This document shows positions 1-7,380 of a DNA stretch of 25,224 nt, in pieces. Made by a program: the position numbers and the translations under genes. The notes below the pieces were generated by a model. It was not told the DNA's origin. It did no database searches and worked only from the letters and a program-made list of their open reading frames with translations. The first letter of the stretch is position 1, and the number at the start of each line of letters is the position of its first letter. This DNA comes from CAYLHB01 sp041908795 (lineage in GTDB: Bacteria > Patescibacteriota > Minisyncoccia > Phycocordibacterales > UBA12088). The DNA is taken from the NCBI GenBank assembly GCA_041908795.1, contig JAYRER010000006.1, positions 1 through 25,224 on the forward strand, read 5' to 3'.

Positions 1-2988
1 TCCGGTAGAGAAGCCGGTACCGGTGCATGAGGTACTCTGCGCGGAGGTCCATGAGAGTGTGGTGGACTGACCGGACTCAATGGTGCCCTTCGTGAGGCTG
101 AGGGTGGCGGAGGGAGTGGTGGGGGTTGGGGGGGTGGTGGGGGTGGTGGAAGATACCCTAGGTATTTTATTCTTTACCTTGAGTTCATCAATGAAACCAT
201 CGAACGTGCCGCCCCATTGATCTTTACCTATATAAATGTCTCGCGTGGGGGTAACTGCAACGGGTCCCATCACGTTCGTACGAGCGACTTCCTTACCATC
301 AACTTGTAAACGTAGCAAAGCACCATCATATAGGAGCTCGTAGAAATGCCAATTCGTATCCGTTACCTGCGGGACAATACTGTACGCATTTGCCCACGTA
401 CCATTTACGTATCCGATAACATCATTATCGCCAACATATAAATAATACGCGGTATGCTTTTGCAGTAATGCTCCACTGGCATTTTTAGCGTTTTTCTTGG
501 CCCATAGCGAAATATACAATTCATTCATGCCATCGAGTTCCGGAGAAAATGAGGTCTCAACATAAGGATATGTAGACGATGCGCCGGTTGAAAGTGAGAG
601 TGCTTGTCCACTATACCCAGACGCGTACTGCATGTTTCCAACCGCAATTCCGTCATTGGATAAGCCTGACAAATCCGCAAGGCTTCCTTCAAATGGCATA
701 TACAGAAGGAGATTCGGTTCATTCACAGGCAACACACGTATCGAAGTGGTCTCACTATCAGTTCTGCCGTTCTGGGCAACTACTGTAAGTTTTACCGTGT
801 AGAGCCCCGCCCCGAACGTACGAGTTGGTTTTGTAAGACTAGCCCCTTCCTCTTGAGTACCGTCCCCGTACTGCCAACGATACATTTTTATAGGATTACC
901 ACCACATGATTGTGACGCGGATGCATCAAACGCTACCGTGAGATTAGCAACTCCTTCAAATGTCGATGGATAGAACGAGGCGATGGGAGTAGAGTCGGTG
1001 CACCCGAGACATGGAAACGCACCCACCTCTTTACCACCTGTACTTGCTGTGCACATATTGACAGGAGACGTACCAAGGTAACCTCCCACGAGTCTATAAT
1101 CTCCTTGCGCTTGATTCACAAAAAGTTGTGAGGGATTGGTGACCACATACTCGTTATAGAGTGCTGTGTCGTACGCTTGAGGCCGTAACAAAATATTGTT
1201 CGAATGCGCATGTTTTCCTGTTGGTACCTGGCTCGCAACAATGTTGTTTCTTGTCGTTACATTTTCAAAATCATTCGATACACTTATTAACGCGGTTTTT
1301 GCATCATCGACAACCGTATTATGTTCTATGAGTATGTTGCCGGGTTGTGTTGTGACACTCTTTCCAGACCATCCAGCAAGTTGGTTACCTGAACCTACAA
1401 TGAGATTGTCCCTAATAGTCAAGTTGGTACTGTCTTGAAAGGTGATAGCAATATTTGAATTCTTGATTACATTACCCTTTGCAAGAATATTGTCACAGCC
1501 AAGGTACATAGTGAGTCCGTTTGCATGCTCACCGTTACTGTTGACGTTCGTGTTGTCTATTATCTTGCTGTTTTTCATTCCAAAGAACGTGAGTCCGGTA
1601 CCTCCCACTCGTTCCAAACGGTTGTTTGAAAGGATGCTGTCTGTTCCCCCACTAAATAAGAAAGCCCGACCTAGTTGTGTCATGCGCACCTCATTATTTT
1701 CTGCTACCACATGGTTTGCAAATGCAATGACCATTGCACCATTTTTTGTATGGTGGATGTGGTTGTTTTTAAACGTAAGATGCGTCAGGTTGGCGTACTC
1801 TGCACCTATGTTCCAGTTGGTCACCACACCACTGCCATCACCTCCTATGTACCCAGTAAATTCGAGACCATCAATGATGATGTAGTCCTGTCCATTCATA
1901 TGGAAACCGGCATACCGTTTACCTACGCGAATGGGTACTGACGTAGCGTCTTTTATCGGCCAAAGGTACAACGTTTTTGATACCTCATTGAGGTAGTAGG
2001 TGCCCGGTTTATTTACCAAGTCAGGATGATTGATAAGTGCGTACCGATCCTTTCCTACAGTAAGACACGTTTGTGCTCCAATACTATCAAATTCGATTCG
2101 ATGCCGGGCCGGATCGTAGCTCTTTATTTTTCTTGTTATCACATTGTTATTACAAGTATTTATCATGACATACGTGTGCTGAGTCCAGTAACTTGCATTC
2201 CCTTGTGTAAATACGTTCGAGTCCTCAATCGAAGTAGTAGTGTACCCAGCGCCGGGCACAAGGTGCCAGTTCTCACGCGTCACATCATAGTAGTGACTGT
2301 CGAGCGGTACGGGGTTCATTGAAACCGTAAGTATGTCTTCGTCTTGGAATAGTGCGATTTGATCTGCGGGAAAAGCATCGGCGATGACCTTATAGTACAT
2401 ATTCTGCCAATTCGTTGCATTGGCACAGCTCTCAGCGCTTTGGCACCGCAGCCAACCGTGCTCTGTGTCCGCACCATCAAGTACAACACGTTCGTTATTG
2501 TACGCAGTGAAAGTAATGGAACTTGATACTGTGCCACTCTTTTTCAGTTCAACAGTCCTCGGTCCTCTGATACCTGTGTGTCCGGTATCTTGGTAGGTAC
2601 CTGCCCGTATATATATTGTCACCCCAGGATACGCTTGGTCTGCCGCTAATTGAATTGTGCGATACGCATCACCATCAGAGCCGGTGCATGAACGTGTGGC
2701 GATTGAATAATTACCCGCAACACAATTTTCAGGCAACGCGGCATCGACATACAATTTCATGTTCCCTCCCCCCACCTGCGCTCTCTGACTCCGACCACCG
2801 ATACTCCCAAACACCTTCGTAAGTGCCTGCTTTGCCTTCTCCACCCCGAATACCGAGGAGAGTGAGGAGAGGAGCGAGTCGTAGGAAGCCGCGTGTGCAA
2901 GAGGTGTCGCGTATGGGAGCGGAGACTGTGAGAGGAGAAGGCCGATAACGAGGATACGTGCGATGAGCGAGCGGTGCATGGGGATCAT
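1..2988 (-). CDS. Large secreted beta-helix / PKD / LamG-like surface protein (3' end outside window)
   Basis: An open frame of 996 codons runs off the left edge, so the C-terminus is missing. The ATG at 2988 follows an in-frame TAA closely; a second ATG lies three codons on. Residues 1 to about 30 form a signal peptide (basic start, hydrophobic core, cleavage near LAHA-AS). From about residue 77 (YVDAALPENC) to 655 the sequence has the look of a right-handed parallel beta-helix: an AYRTIQLAADQA opening, YIRAGTY, then many Asn-rich N-N-x-I/V turns. Residues about 667-756 resemble a PKD domain (FDASAS, WQYGDGT, YTVKLTV). Residues about 757-940 resemble a LamG/concanavalin-like fold (LLYMPFEGSLADLSG to FIDEL). 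A Thr/Pro linker follows, then the start of an Ig-like module (LSWTSAQSTSCTGTGFSTG) of a kind familiar from CPR surface proteins. Domain calls are by eye. Likely role: adhesion or polysaccharide binding or cleavage at the cell surface; no catalytic site identified. Confidence 0.85.
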   Translation of the reverse strand, partial: MIPMHRSLIARILVIGLLLSQSPLPYATPLAHAASYDSLLSSLSSVFGVEKAKQALTKVFGSIGGRSQRAQVGGGNMKLYVDAALPENCVAGNYSIATRSCTGSDGDAYRTIQLAADQAYPGVTIYIRAGTYQDTGHTGIRGPRTVELKKSGTVSSSITFTAYNNERVVLDGADTEHGWLRCQSAESCANATNWQNMYYKVIADAFPADQIALFQDEDILTVSMNPVPLDSHYYDVTRENWHLVPGAGYTTTSIEDSNVFTQGNASYWTQHTYVMINTCNNNVITRKIKSYDPARHRIEFDSIGAQTCLTVGKDRYALINHPDLVNKPGTYYLNEVSKTLYLWPIKDATSVPIRVGKRYAGFHMNGQDYIIIDGLEFTGYIGGDGSGVVTNWNIGAEYANLTHLTFKNNHIHHTKNGAMVIAFANHVVAENNEVRMTQLGRAFLFSGGTDSILSNNRLERVGGTGLTFFGMKNSKIIDNTNVNSNGEHANGLTMYLGCDNILAKGNVIKNSNIAITFQDSTNLTIRDNLIVGSGNQLAGWSGKSVTTQPGNILIEHNTVVDDAKTALISVSNDFENVTTRNNIVASQVPTGKHAHSNNILLRPQAYDTALYNEYVVTNPSQLFVNQAQGDYRLVGGYLGTSPVNMCTASTGGKEVGAFPCLGCTDSTPIASFYPSTFEGVANLTVAFDASASQSCGGNPIKMYRWQYGDGTQEEGASLTKPTRTFGAGLYTVKLTVVAQNGRTDSETTSIRVLPVNEPNLLLYMPFEGSLADLSGLSNDGIAVGNMQYASGYSGQALSLSTGASSTYPYVETSFSPELDGMNELYISLWAKKNAKNASGALLQKHTAYYLYVGDNDVIGYVNGTWANAYSIVPQVTDTNWHFYELLYDGALLRLQVDGKEVARTNVMGPVAVTPTRDIYIGKDQWGGTFDGFIDELKVKNKIPRVSSTTPTTPPTPTTPSATLSLTKGTIESGQSTTLSWTSAQSTSCTGTGFSTG
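112..149 (+). other. G-rich tract with quadruplex potential
   Basis: Four G tracts (112-114, 121-125, 128-134, 139-143) are separated by loops of 6, 2 and 4 nt, which fits the usual quadruplex pattern. It is the plus strand of the codons for the Thr/Pro linker of the secreted protein, so the G-rich strand is the transcription template. It may only reflect ACC/CCC codon choice. Confidence 0.4.
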
Positions 2989-3032
2989 GGAGTATGAGGA
3001 TACTTAGGTATGGTTACTATACCCACCAGTGT

Positions 3033-3063
3033 ACCAAGGGTGTCTTGTGGAGATACCCTTGGT
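3033..3063. repeat. 9-bp inverted repeat upstream of the secreted protein gene
   Basis: ACCAAGGGT (3033-3041) and ACCCTTGGT (3055-3063) are perfect inverted copies around a 13-nt centre. They lie 45-75 nt upstream of the secreted protein start. There is no T tract, so an operator or 5' UTR hairpin is more likely than a terminator. A TATAGT-like -10 lies between it and the start codon (about 3015-3020 on the minus strand), without a good -35. Confidence 0.4.
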
Positions 3064-3220
3064 CAAGGTGGGGTGTGGATAGCGCTTCCCTTACAACACC
3101 TCCCGTGCGTTGTTTCGACAACAAACTTGTTATGTGGTCACAAAAATCTTTACACTCATCCCATCACATGCTCTAGTTATCGTTTACGAAGTGGTTAACC
3201 TTCCTCCACTGATGCAAAGA

Positions 3221-3245
3221 AGAACCCCTCGAGGCGAGGGGTTCT
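3221..3245 (-). terminator. Intrinsic terminator after the FabD-like gene
   Basis: An 11-bp perfect stem (AGAACCCCTCG / CGAGGGGTTCT) with a 3-nt loop lies 10 nt after the minus-strand stop codon. On the minus strand it is followed by the short T-rich run TCTTT. Confidence 0.7.
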
Positions 3246-3254
3246 CCTGCTGTG

Positions 3255-4223
3255 TCACACCACATAACAGGACCAGTTACCCGGCGCCATTCTGCCGCCG
3301 GAGACAAGCTGAAGCTTGCTCATTTTGGGCGCACGTTCTCCGAGCACAAGTGTAACGATATTCTTATTCGCGAATAGCTGTACCACCTCAATCCATGTGA
3401 CTAGTCGACCTATCTCTTCAGTGATAAGTGTAGCTTGGTCTCCCAGCGTACCACCCTCAATAATTACTCGTGCAGGCTGGAGACCGCTTACCAATGGGAC
3501 AGGTGCGGGCTTCGCCATATCCACATGTTGGTCGAGCCACACCCGGAAGAGTGCGGTTGCACCCGCCATGCATGTAGGGTGGTGGTACGGAGGGTGCGGA
3601 ACGATACGCATATCGGGAATCCAATCATACGGCTCTTCAATGCGTGAGAGTGACGCAATCGCGAGTCGTGCAGGAGCAGCGATCGCAACACGATGCGTCG
3701 GATGCCTCTCACTTAGTTCCGTAAGAATCTCGTCTCTTTTGTCATCGTTTGGAAACGTGAAGAGATGTTGGTAGGGACTTCTTATCCCTGCGGATTTACA
3801 GCTTTGCTCTTGGGCACGTGCACGTGCATACCCCCCGTGCGTGGTAGTGACGCCATCCGCCCCAGCATTCAGCATGAACAGTGTATAGCTCCCGAATGAG
3901 TACCCCGCTCGAAGCACGAGCTTATCAAGCGCACCCGCCGCAAGCGCAACTTCGTGCGCGCGCCACTGAAGAAATGCGAGCGCGGCTTGGGTGTACGGCA
4001 AGCGGTTCTCACGCACGGCCTCGAAGGGATCTCGCTTCTGATCGCCGAACCATTCCTCGGCCGCTCGCACGCCTTCAATAAAGACTGCTTCTTGATCGCA
4101 GGGCATCCGCTGCAGTCCGGCGACAAGATCATCGCCGCCGTAGAACGCATTTCCTTCCGCGCCTTCTATCGTATCTCGTTGAGCCAAACGTCGCAAGAAA
4201 GCCGACAGTTTTCCAAGTTCCAT
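3255..4223 (-). CDS. FabD-like acyltransferase (malonyl-CoA:ACP transacylase family)
   Basis: This 322-residue protein is close to the usual FabD length of about 310. In FabD the enzyme moves malonyl from CoA to acyl carrier protein through a Ser-His pair. Here the nucleophile elbow is G107-Y-S109-F-G111-S-Y, matching GHSLGEY, followed by an AGAD segment like FabD's AGAL. The second catalytic region is HPPYHHPTCM (H214 aligns with His of FHSPLM), followed by PVPLVSG, like the family's vPvvSN. The N-terminal FPGQGSQ motif, whose Gln helps form the oxyanion hole, is not visible, and the GHS His is Tyr, so activity or substrate may differ. Start: the ATG at 4223 has GGAG 8 nt upstream. It stands alone, with no fabF, fabG or acpP nearby. 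Family assignment rests on motif order only. Confidence 0.6.
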   Translation of the reverse strand: MELGKLSAFLRRLAQRDTIEGAEGNAFYGGDDLVAGLQRMPCDQEAVFIEGVRAAEEWFGDQKRDPFEAVRENRLPYTQAALAFLQWRAHEVALAAGALDKLVLRAGYSFGSYTLFMLNAGADGVTTTHGGYARARAQEQSCKSAGIRSPYQHLFTFPNDDKRDEILTELSERHPTHRVAIAAPARLAIASLSRIEEPYDWIPDMRIVPHPPYHHPTCMAGATALFRVWLDQHVDMAKPAPVPLVSGLQPARVIIEGGTLGDQATLITEEIGRLVTWIEVVQLFANKNIVTLVLGERAPKMSKLQLVSGGRMAPGNWSCYVV

Positions 4224-4276
4224 TGAAAGTACTCCAAAGTATCCACGTACCTTGCCCTATACTGCCCATTTCATGT

Positions 4277-4312
4277 AAAAAAGCAAGTCGCCCCCGAACG
4301 GATGTCCGGAGG
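4277..4312 (-). terminator. Probable intrinsic terminator of the small Cys-rich gene
   Basis: On the minus strand CCTCCG (4312-4307) can pair with CGGGGG (4296-4291), including a G-U pair that exists only in the minus-strand RNA. A run of six T follows at 4282-4277 after an 8-nt gap. It lies just past the stop codon at 4320. Confidence 0.5.
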
Positions 4313-4319
4313 CACTTTG

Positions 4320-4640
4320 TTAGCAGAGACCGGTTGGAACGAAGGTGCGCCCCTCGGCCCTATTTCTTTCTTGCACAATCGTTCCGCACACATCAAACCG
4401 GACGCATTGCGGAGTGTTGGTGATATTCCTATAGACACACATCTCGCATCGGTCTTCGCGCACTTCGCAGACGTACGCACCATCCGCTCTGTGACCGGAA
4501 ACGAGAATGGTGCATGTCCCCCCGTATGTTGCAAGTTCGAGTTCGCCCGCAAGGGCTGAATCCCGCTGGAGCACCCCGACACGGTGTCCGGATGTATCCA
4601 CAATCCATGTGCCCGCAGGCACGGTATGAACGGTACTCAT
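4320..4640 (-). CDS. Small cysteine-rich protein of unknown function
   Basis: A 106-residue protein starting MSTVHTVPAG. I chose the ATG at 4640 over an in-frame one at 4688 because GGGAG lies about 9 nt upstream and the natural N-terminus (VPAGTWIVD) follows at once. It has seven Cys (about 43, 58, 65, 68, 79, 85, 106); the CEVREDRCEMC cluster could bind metal or form disulfides. There is no signal peptide and no recognised family. It is transcribed divergently from the small gene at 4717. The stretch VPAGTWIVDTSGHRVGV loosely resembles VPAHFMVDVRGQAAGV of that neighbour, so the two may share a fold; this is weak. The overlapping frames at 4271-4603 (minus) and 4302-4559 (plus) look less protein-like. 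Confidence 0.6.
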   Translation of the reverse strand: MSTVHTVPAGTWIVDTSGHRVGVLQRDSALAGELELATYGGTCTILVSGHRADGAYVCEVREDRCEMCVYRNITNTPQCVRFDVCGTIVQERNRAEGRTFVPTGLC

Positions 4641-4677
4641 GAGTGTGATCTCCCTCGATATCTCTCCGTACGATATC

Positions 4678-4692
4678 ACAGTTGACAACTGT
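4678..4692. promoter_or_regulatory. Operator-like palindrome over the -35 box
   Basis: ACAGTTG-A-CAACTGT is a perfect 7-1-7 palindrome covering the -35 hexamer TTGACA of the plus-strand promoter. Two copies of CGATATC (4656-4662 and 4671-4677) lie next to it, inside the leader of the divergent minus gene. The position is right for a repressor of both genes. Confidence 0.45.
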
Positions 4693-4710
4693 ACTCAAGC
4701 ATAGTATAAT
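4682..4710 (+). promoter_or_regulatory. Near-perfect sigma-70 promoter, leaderless start
   Basis: Consensus -35 TTGACA (4682-4687), a 17-nt spacer and consensus -10 TATAAT (4705-4710). The ATG at 4717 begins 6 nt after the -10, where transcription should start, so the mRNA would have no leader. On the opposite strand a TATACT in the same area (about 4703-4708) could serve the divergent gene. Confidence 0.8.
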
Positions 4711-4716
4711 AGAACA

Positions 4717-4969
4717 ATGAAAAACGGCGTAGCTTTCATCATTGCGTCACTGCTTCTCACACCATACGCGGTGGGGGCTTCACTCCTCTCTGAAGTGCCG
4801 GCGCACTTCATGGTGGACGTGCGGGGTCAAGCGGCCGGTGTCACAGAGAGCGGCCTCACGTTCTCCCAAACCAATGTGGCAAACGGGCTTGGTGTACGTC
4901 TCCGATCAAGGTGTTATTTTTGCCGAGAGCGACCTTGTAGCACTCTCCATCTACATGGCGCACACCTAG
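4717..4969 (+). pseudogene. Small secreted protein, frameshifted
   Basis: The frame from the ATG at 4717 encodes a clear signal peptide (MKNGVAFIIASLLLTPYAVG-A) and about 57 sensible residues up to NVANG. It then becomes Arg/Cys/His-rich and ends inside the terminator at 4983. The +1 frame continues with a normal-looking protein tail (LVYVSDQGVIFAESDLVAL) and stops with TAG at 4967-4969, just where the terminator stem begins. Removing one base within GGGCTTGG (about 4885-4893) joins the two into a protein of about 83 residues. A single-base insertion, an assembly error or programmed frameshifting could each explain it. The strong promoter and terminator show it is a real transcription unit. 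Function unknown. Confidence 0.6.
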
Positions 4970-5003
4970 AAAGAATTACGTAATCGTTTACGTAATTCTT
5001 TCT
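4968..5003. terminator. Bidirectional terminator between convergent genes
   Basis: A perfect 16-bp stem, AGAAAGAATTACGTAA paired with its complement, closes on the 4-nt loop TCGT. T-rich runs are on both strands. It serves the small plus gene ending at 4969 and the HD-domain minus gene ending at 5033. Confidence 0.75.
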
Positions 5004-5032
5004 GCCTTTCGTGCACCTGTGCAGGGCAGTGG

Positions 5033-5632
5033 CTACTTCCTGTTCACGCTCGTCCAAAGTTCGTTCCACCAATCGGAGGGGTTGCGGGTGTATATCGCCT
5101 CACCGAGTTTCTTTGCGGAATCAAGTGTGAGGCGCTTGAGCTGGGCGTTCCCTCTATCCGCACCCTTTCCCTTAAGCCACACCTCAGCTTCTTTGTTTCC
5201 CTGCCACGCATACTCACGCAAAAGAAGTACCTGATCGAGTCCGTCTGCGTTCTTCGCACAAATTGCCTCTTTACTCTCGCGCTGTTCGTACTCGAGCGCA
5301 AGTTCTCTCAGTTCCGGAATTGGTAATGTCCCGAGCTGTTCTTCAACAATTTCGTCATCAACAGTTTTCACGTATCGTTTGTTGACCCAGTTGTGGTCAT
5401 TGGAGCGTACCTCTCCCACGTCGTGGAGGAGGCACATCATGACGGTCTTATACGGATTGGCACCCTCCATTTTTGCGAGTACCCAGCCGATGAGTGCCAC
5501 ACGGTAGGAGTGGGTGGCGATGTTGTCCGACATGTCGTCGGTGAGGAGCATTTGGCGATGCATGCGTATCACCTTGCGCATGGTGCCCATTTCAAAGAGG
5601 AAATCAGCCCACCTTGTCATCTCATCATCCAT
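5033..5632 (-). CDS. HD-domain phosphohydrolase (YfbR/HDDC2-like)
   Basis: A 199-residue soluble protein with the HD metal-site pattern: H41 (IATHSYRVAL), H70-D71 (CLLHDVGE) and D130 (AKNADGLDQVL). The order and length fit the HD_3 group that includes 5'-deoxynucleotidase YfbR and human HDDC2, which remove phosphate from nucleoside monophosphates. A nucleotide-salvage or housekeeping role is plausible; the exact substrate cannot be read here. The ATG at 5632 is exactly 6 nt after a TATACT, in the 23-nt gap behind atpC, so the gene probably has its own leaderless transcript in addition to atp read-through. Transcription would end at the 16-bp hairpin at 4968-5003. Confidence 0.8.
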   Translation of the reverse strand: MDDEMTRWADFLFEMGTMRKVIRMHRQMLLTDDMSDNIATHSYRVALIGWVLAKMEGANPYKTVMMCLLHDVGEVRSNDHNWVNKRYVKTVDDEIVEEQLGTLPIPELRELALEYEQRESKEAICAKNADGLDQVLLLREYAWQGNKEAEVWLKGKGADRGNAQLKRLTLDSAKKLGEAIYTRNPSDWWNELWTSVNRK

Positions 5633-5638
5633 GGCAAA

Positions 5639-5644
5639 AGTATA
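5639..5644 (-). promoter_or_regulatory. -10 element of the HD gene, leaderless
   Basis: TATACT on the minus strand, then 6 nt (TTTGCC), then the ATG at 5632. No clear -35 is visible. It falls in the short atpC-HD spacer. Confidence 0.5.
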
Positions 5645-5655
5645 AACGTAACGTG

Positions 5656-5889
5656 CTAAAGGAGCACCGTTGCGGCACTCCCCGTCACCTCGAGAATGCC
5701 ATGTGCAACTTCATGTGTGAACACCTCCTCACCGTCCCGCAGTATGACGAGGCGACCCGGTTTGAGTGTAGTGACAATTGGTACGTGGCCCTTGAGCACA
5801 GTGAGCTCACCCTCAACCCCGGGTACGGTGAGTGCATCGGCGTCGCCGTGGTAGAGAATTCCGTTCACTCTCGCTATGTGTATCTGCAT
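5656..5889 (-). CDS. atpC: F1Fo ATP synthase epsilon subunit, short form
   Basis: A 77-residue protein matching the N-terminal beta-sandwich of epsilon (IHIARVNGILYHGDADALTVPG, GELTVLKGHVPIVTTLKPG). It is the last gene of the atp operon, 53 nt behind atpD. Typical epsilon has about 130-140 residues and ends in two helices that can inhibit ATP hydrolysis; here the protein stops after the sandwich (AATVLL), so that control is missing. In the central stalk the sandwich joins gamma to the c ring. No strong ribosome binding site is seen. Confidence 0.92.
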   Translation of the reverse strand: MQIHIARVNGILYHGDADALTVPGVEGELTVLKGHVPIVTTLKPGRLVILRDGEEVFTHEVAHGILEVTGSAATVLL

Positions 5890-5942
5890 AGTATGATTGT
5901 GCGTGCCTCTGTTTGAAAATTCGTACTTCGTGCTTCTATATT

Positions 5943-7295
5943 TTAGAGCGCTCCCTTCATGTAGAACTCCTGCTCGGACTTCTCATCGTGCTTTCCTTCG
6001 ACAATTTCTTTGAATGAGCGTACCGTGTCGGCAACGCTCACATACGCGCCGGGCCTTCCGGTGAACACCTCACCCACAAAGAACGGTTGCGAGAGAAAAC
6101 GCTGGAGCTTGCGTGCGCGTTCCACCGCAAGCTTGTCGTCTTCTGAAAGCTCCTCGGTGCCGAGAATTGCGATAATATCTTGGAGGTCTTTGTAGCGCTG
6201 GAGGATGCGCTTCACCTCGTTTGCGACTGTGTAGTGCTCTTCCCCCACCACATGCGGATCGAGTGCGGTTGACGACGATTCGAGCGGGTCGACCGCAGGG
6301 TAAATACCTAGTGCGGCGAGCTCTCGAGCAAGTACCACCGTTGAGTCGAGGTGTGAAAAGGTGGTGGCGGGTGCGGGGTCGGTGAGGTCGTCCGCGGGTA
6401 CGTAGACCGCCTGCACCGAGGTAATGGAACCTTTTGTGGTTGAGGTAATACGCTCCTGAAGCTCACCCATCTCTTCCGCAAGTGTGGGCTGATACCCGAC
6501 CGCGCTTGGTACGCGCCCGAGAAGTGCGGAGACTTCGGAACCTGCTTGCGTGAACCGGAACACATTATCCATAAAGAAAAGGACGTCTTTCCCCATCTCA
6601 TCACGAAAGTACTCTGCCAGAGTAAGTCCGGTAAGAGCAACCCGTGCGCGCGCGCCCGGCACTTCGTTCATTTGGCCAAACACCATGGCGGTTTTATCGA
6701 GCACCCCTGAGTCTTTCATCTCGTGATACAAATCATTACCCTCGCGCACACGCTCACCTACCCCGGCAAACACTGAATAGCCCCCATGCTCTGCGGCAAT
6801 ATTGCGGATGAGCTCCTGAATGAGTACCGTTTTTCCCACTCCCGCTCCGCCAAAGAGACCAACCTTGCCGCCCTTCACAAAAGGCACGAGGAGGTCGATA
6901 ACCTTTATACCTGTTTCGAACACCTCCGTCTTCGTGCTCTGATCTTTGAATGAAGGTGGGGTGCGGTGGATGGGCCACACCGCTTCCCCGCGCACCTCAC
7001 CTTTTCCATCTATAGGGGAGCCTACCACATTGAGCATACGACCAAGAACCGACTCTCCCACAGAAACCGAGATAGGAACTCCCGTATCGCTCACCTCTTG
7101 GCCTCGTGTGAGCCCGTCGGTTGAATCCATCGCTATACAGCGCACTTCACCCAGCCCAAGGTGCTGAGCAACTTCGAGCACCATTACTCCCCCGCTTGGG
7201 TTCTTGGTGGTGAGTGCGTTTTTGATGGATGGGAGTGCGCCGGAAAACCGCACATCTACAACCGTACCGATAACTTGGGAGATGGTGCCTTTCAT
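5943..7295 (-). CDS. atpD: F1Fo ATP synthase beta subunit (catalytic)
   Basis: A 450-residue protein of near-normal length that makes ATP in the F1 head. Motifs: P-loop GGAGVGKT (149-156), catalytic Glu in GVGERVREGNDLY (E181), Walker B region VLFFMDNVFRFTQAGSEVSA, and LGIYPAVDPLESSS. The DELSEED-type lever appears as EELSEDD. All catalytic signatures are intact. It lies 85 nt downstream of atpG, with an AT-rich spacer between them. The start at MKGTISQVIGTVVDVRF matches the family's usual N-terminus. Confidence 0.97.
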   Translation of the reverse strand: MKGTISQVIGTVVDVRFSGALPSIKNALTTKNPSGGVMVLEVAQHLGLGEVRCIAMDSTDGLTRGQEVSDTGVPISVSVGESVLGRMLNVVGSPIDGKGEVRGEAVWPIHRTPPSFKDQSTKTEVFETGIKVIDLLVPFVKGGKVGLFGGAGVGKTVLIQELIRNIAAEHGGYSVFAGVGERVREGNDLYHEMKDSGVLDKTAMVFGQMNEVPGARARVALTGLTLAEYFRDEMGKDVLFFMDNVFRFTQAGSEVSALLGRVPSAVGYQPTLAEEMGELQERITSTTKGSITSVQAVYVPADDLTDPAPATTFSHLDSTVVLARELAALGIYPAVDPLESSSTALDPHVVGEEHYTVANEVKRILQRYKDLQDIIAILGTEELSEDDKLAVERARKLQRFLSQPFFVGEVFTGRPGAYVSVADTVRSFKEIVEGKHDEKSEQEFYMKGAL

Positions 7296-7299
7296 AAGA

Positions 7300-7323
7300 A
7301 TTACTAATTACTAATTACTAATT
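7300..7323. repeat. Three tandem ATTACTA heptamers
   Basis: Three exact copies of ATTACTA plus a partial fourth, immediately before the atpD start codon on the transcribed minus strand. This keeps the atpD leader AT-rich and free of structure in place of a Shine-Dalgarno sequence. Confidence 0.6.
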
Positions 7324-7349
7324 TCCAGTTTCTATCCTGCGATGGTTAG

Positions 7350-7374
7350 AAATCAGAAATTAAAAATTTGATTT
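7350..7374 (-). other. AT-rich hairpin in the atpG-atpD spacer
   Basis: AAATC/GATTT and AAATT/AATTT pair around a 3-nt loop with a 2-nt bulge, just behind the atpG stop codon. It could be a processing or pausing site between the two genes; the low GC makes it weak. Confidence 0.3.
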
Positions 7375-7380
7375 TGTTAC

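Noticed and set aside
1442..1885. 147-codon plus-strand frame within the secreted protein region
   Set aside because: The minus strand is open for 996 codons with recognisable domains; this frame is its shadow.
4302..4559. 85-codon plus-strand frame
   Set aside because: Opposite the Cys-rich minus gene, which has a ribosome site and terminator; no promoter on the plus strand.
7300..7323. Short tandem repeats as a CRISPR or integration site
   Set aside because: Only three heptamers without spacers; no cas genes in the window. Best read as an unstructured leader.
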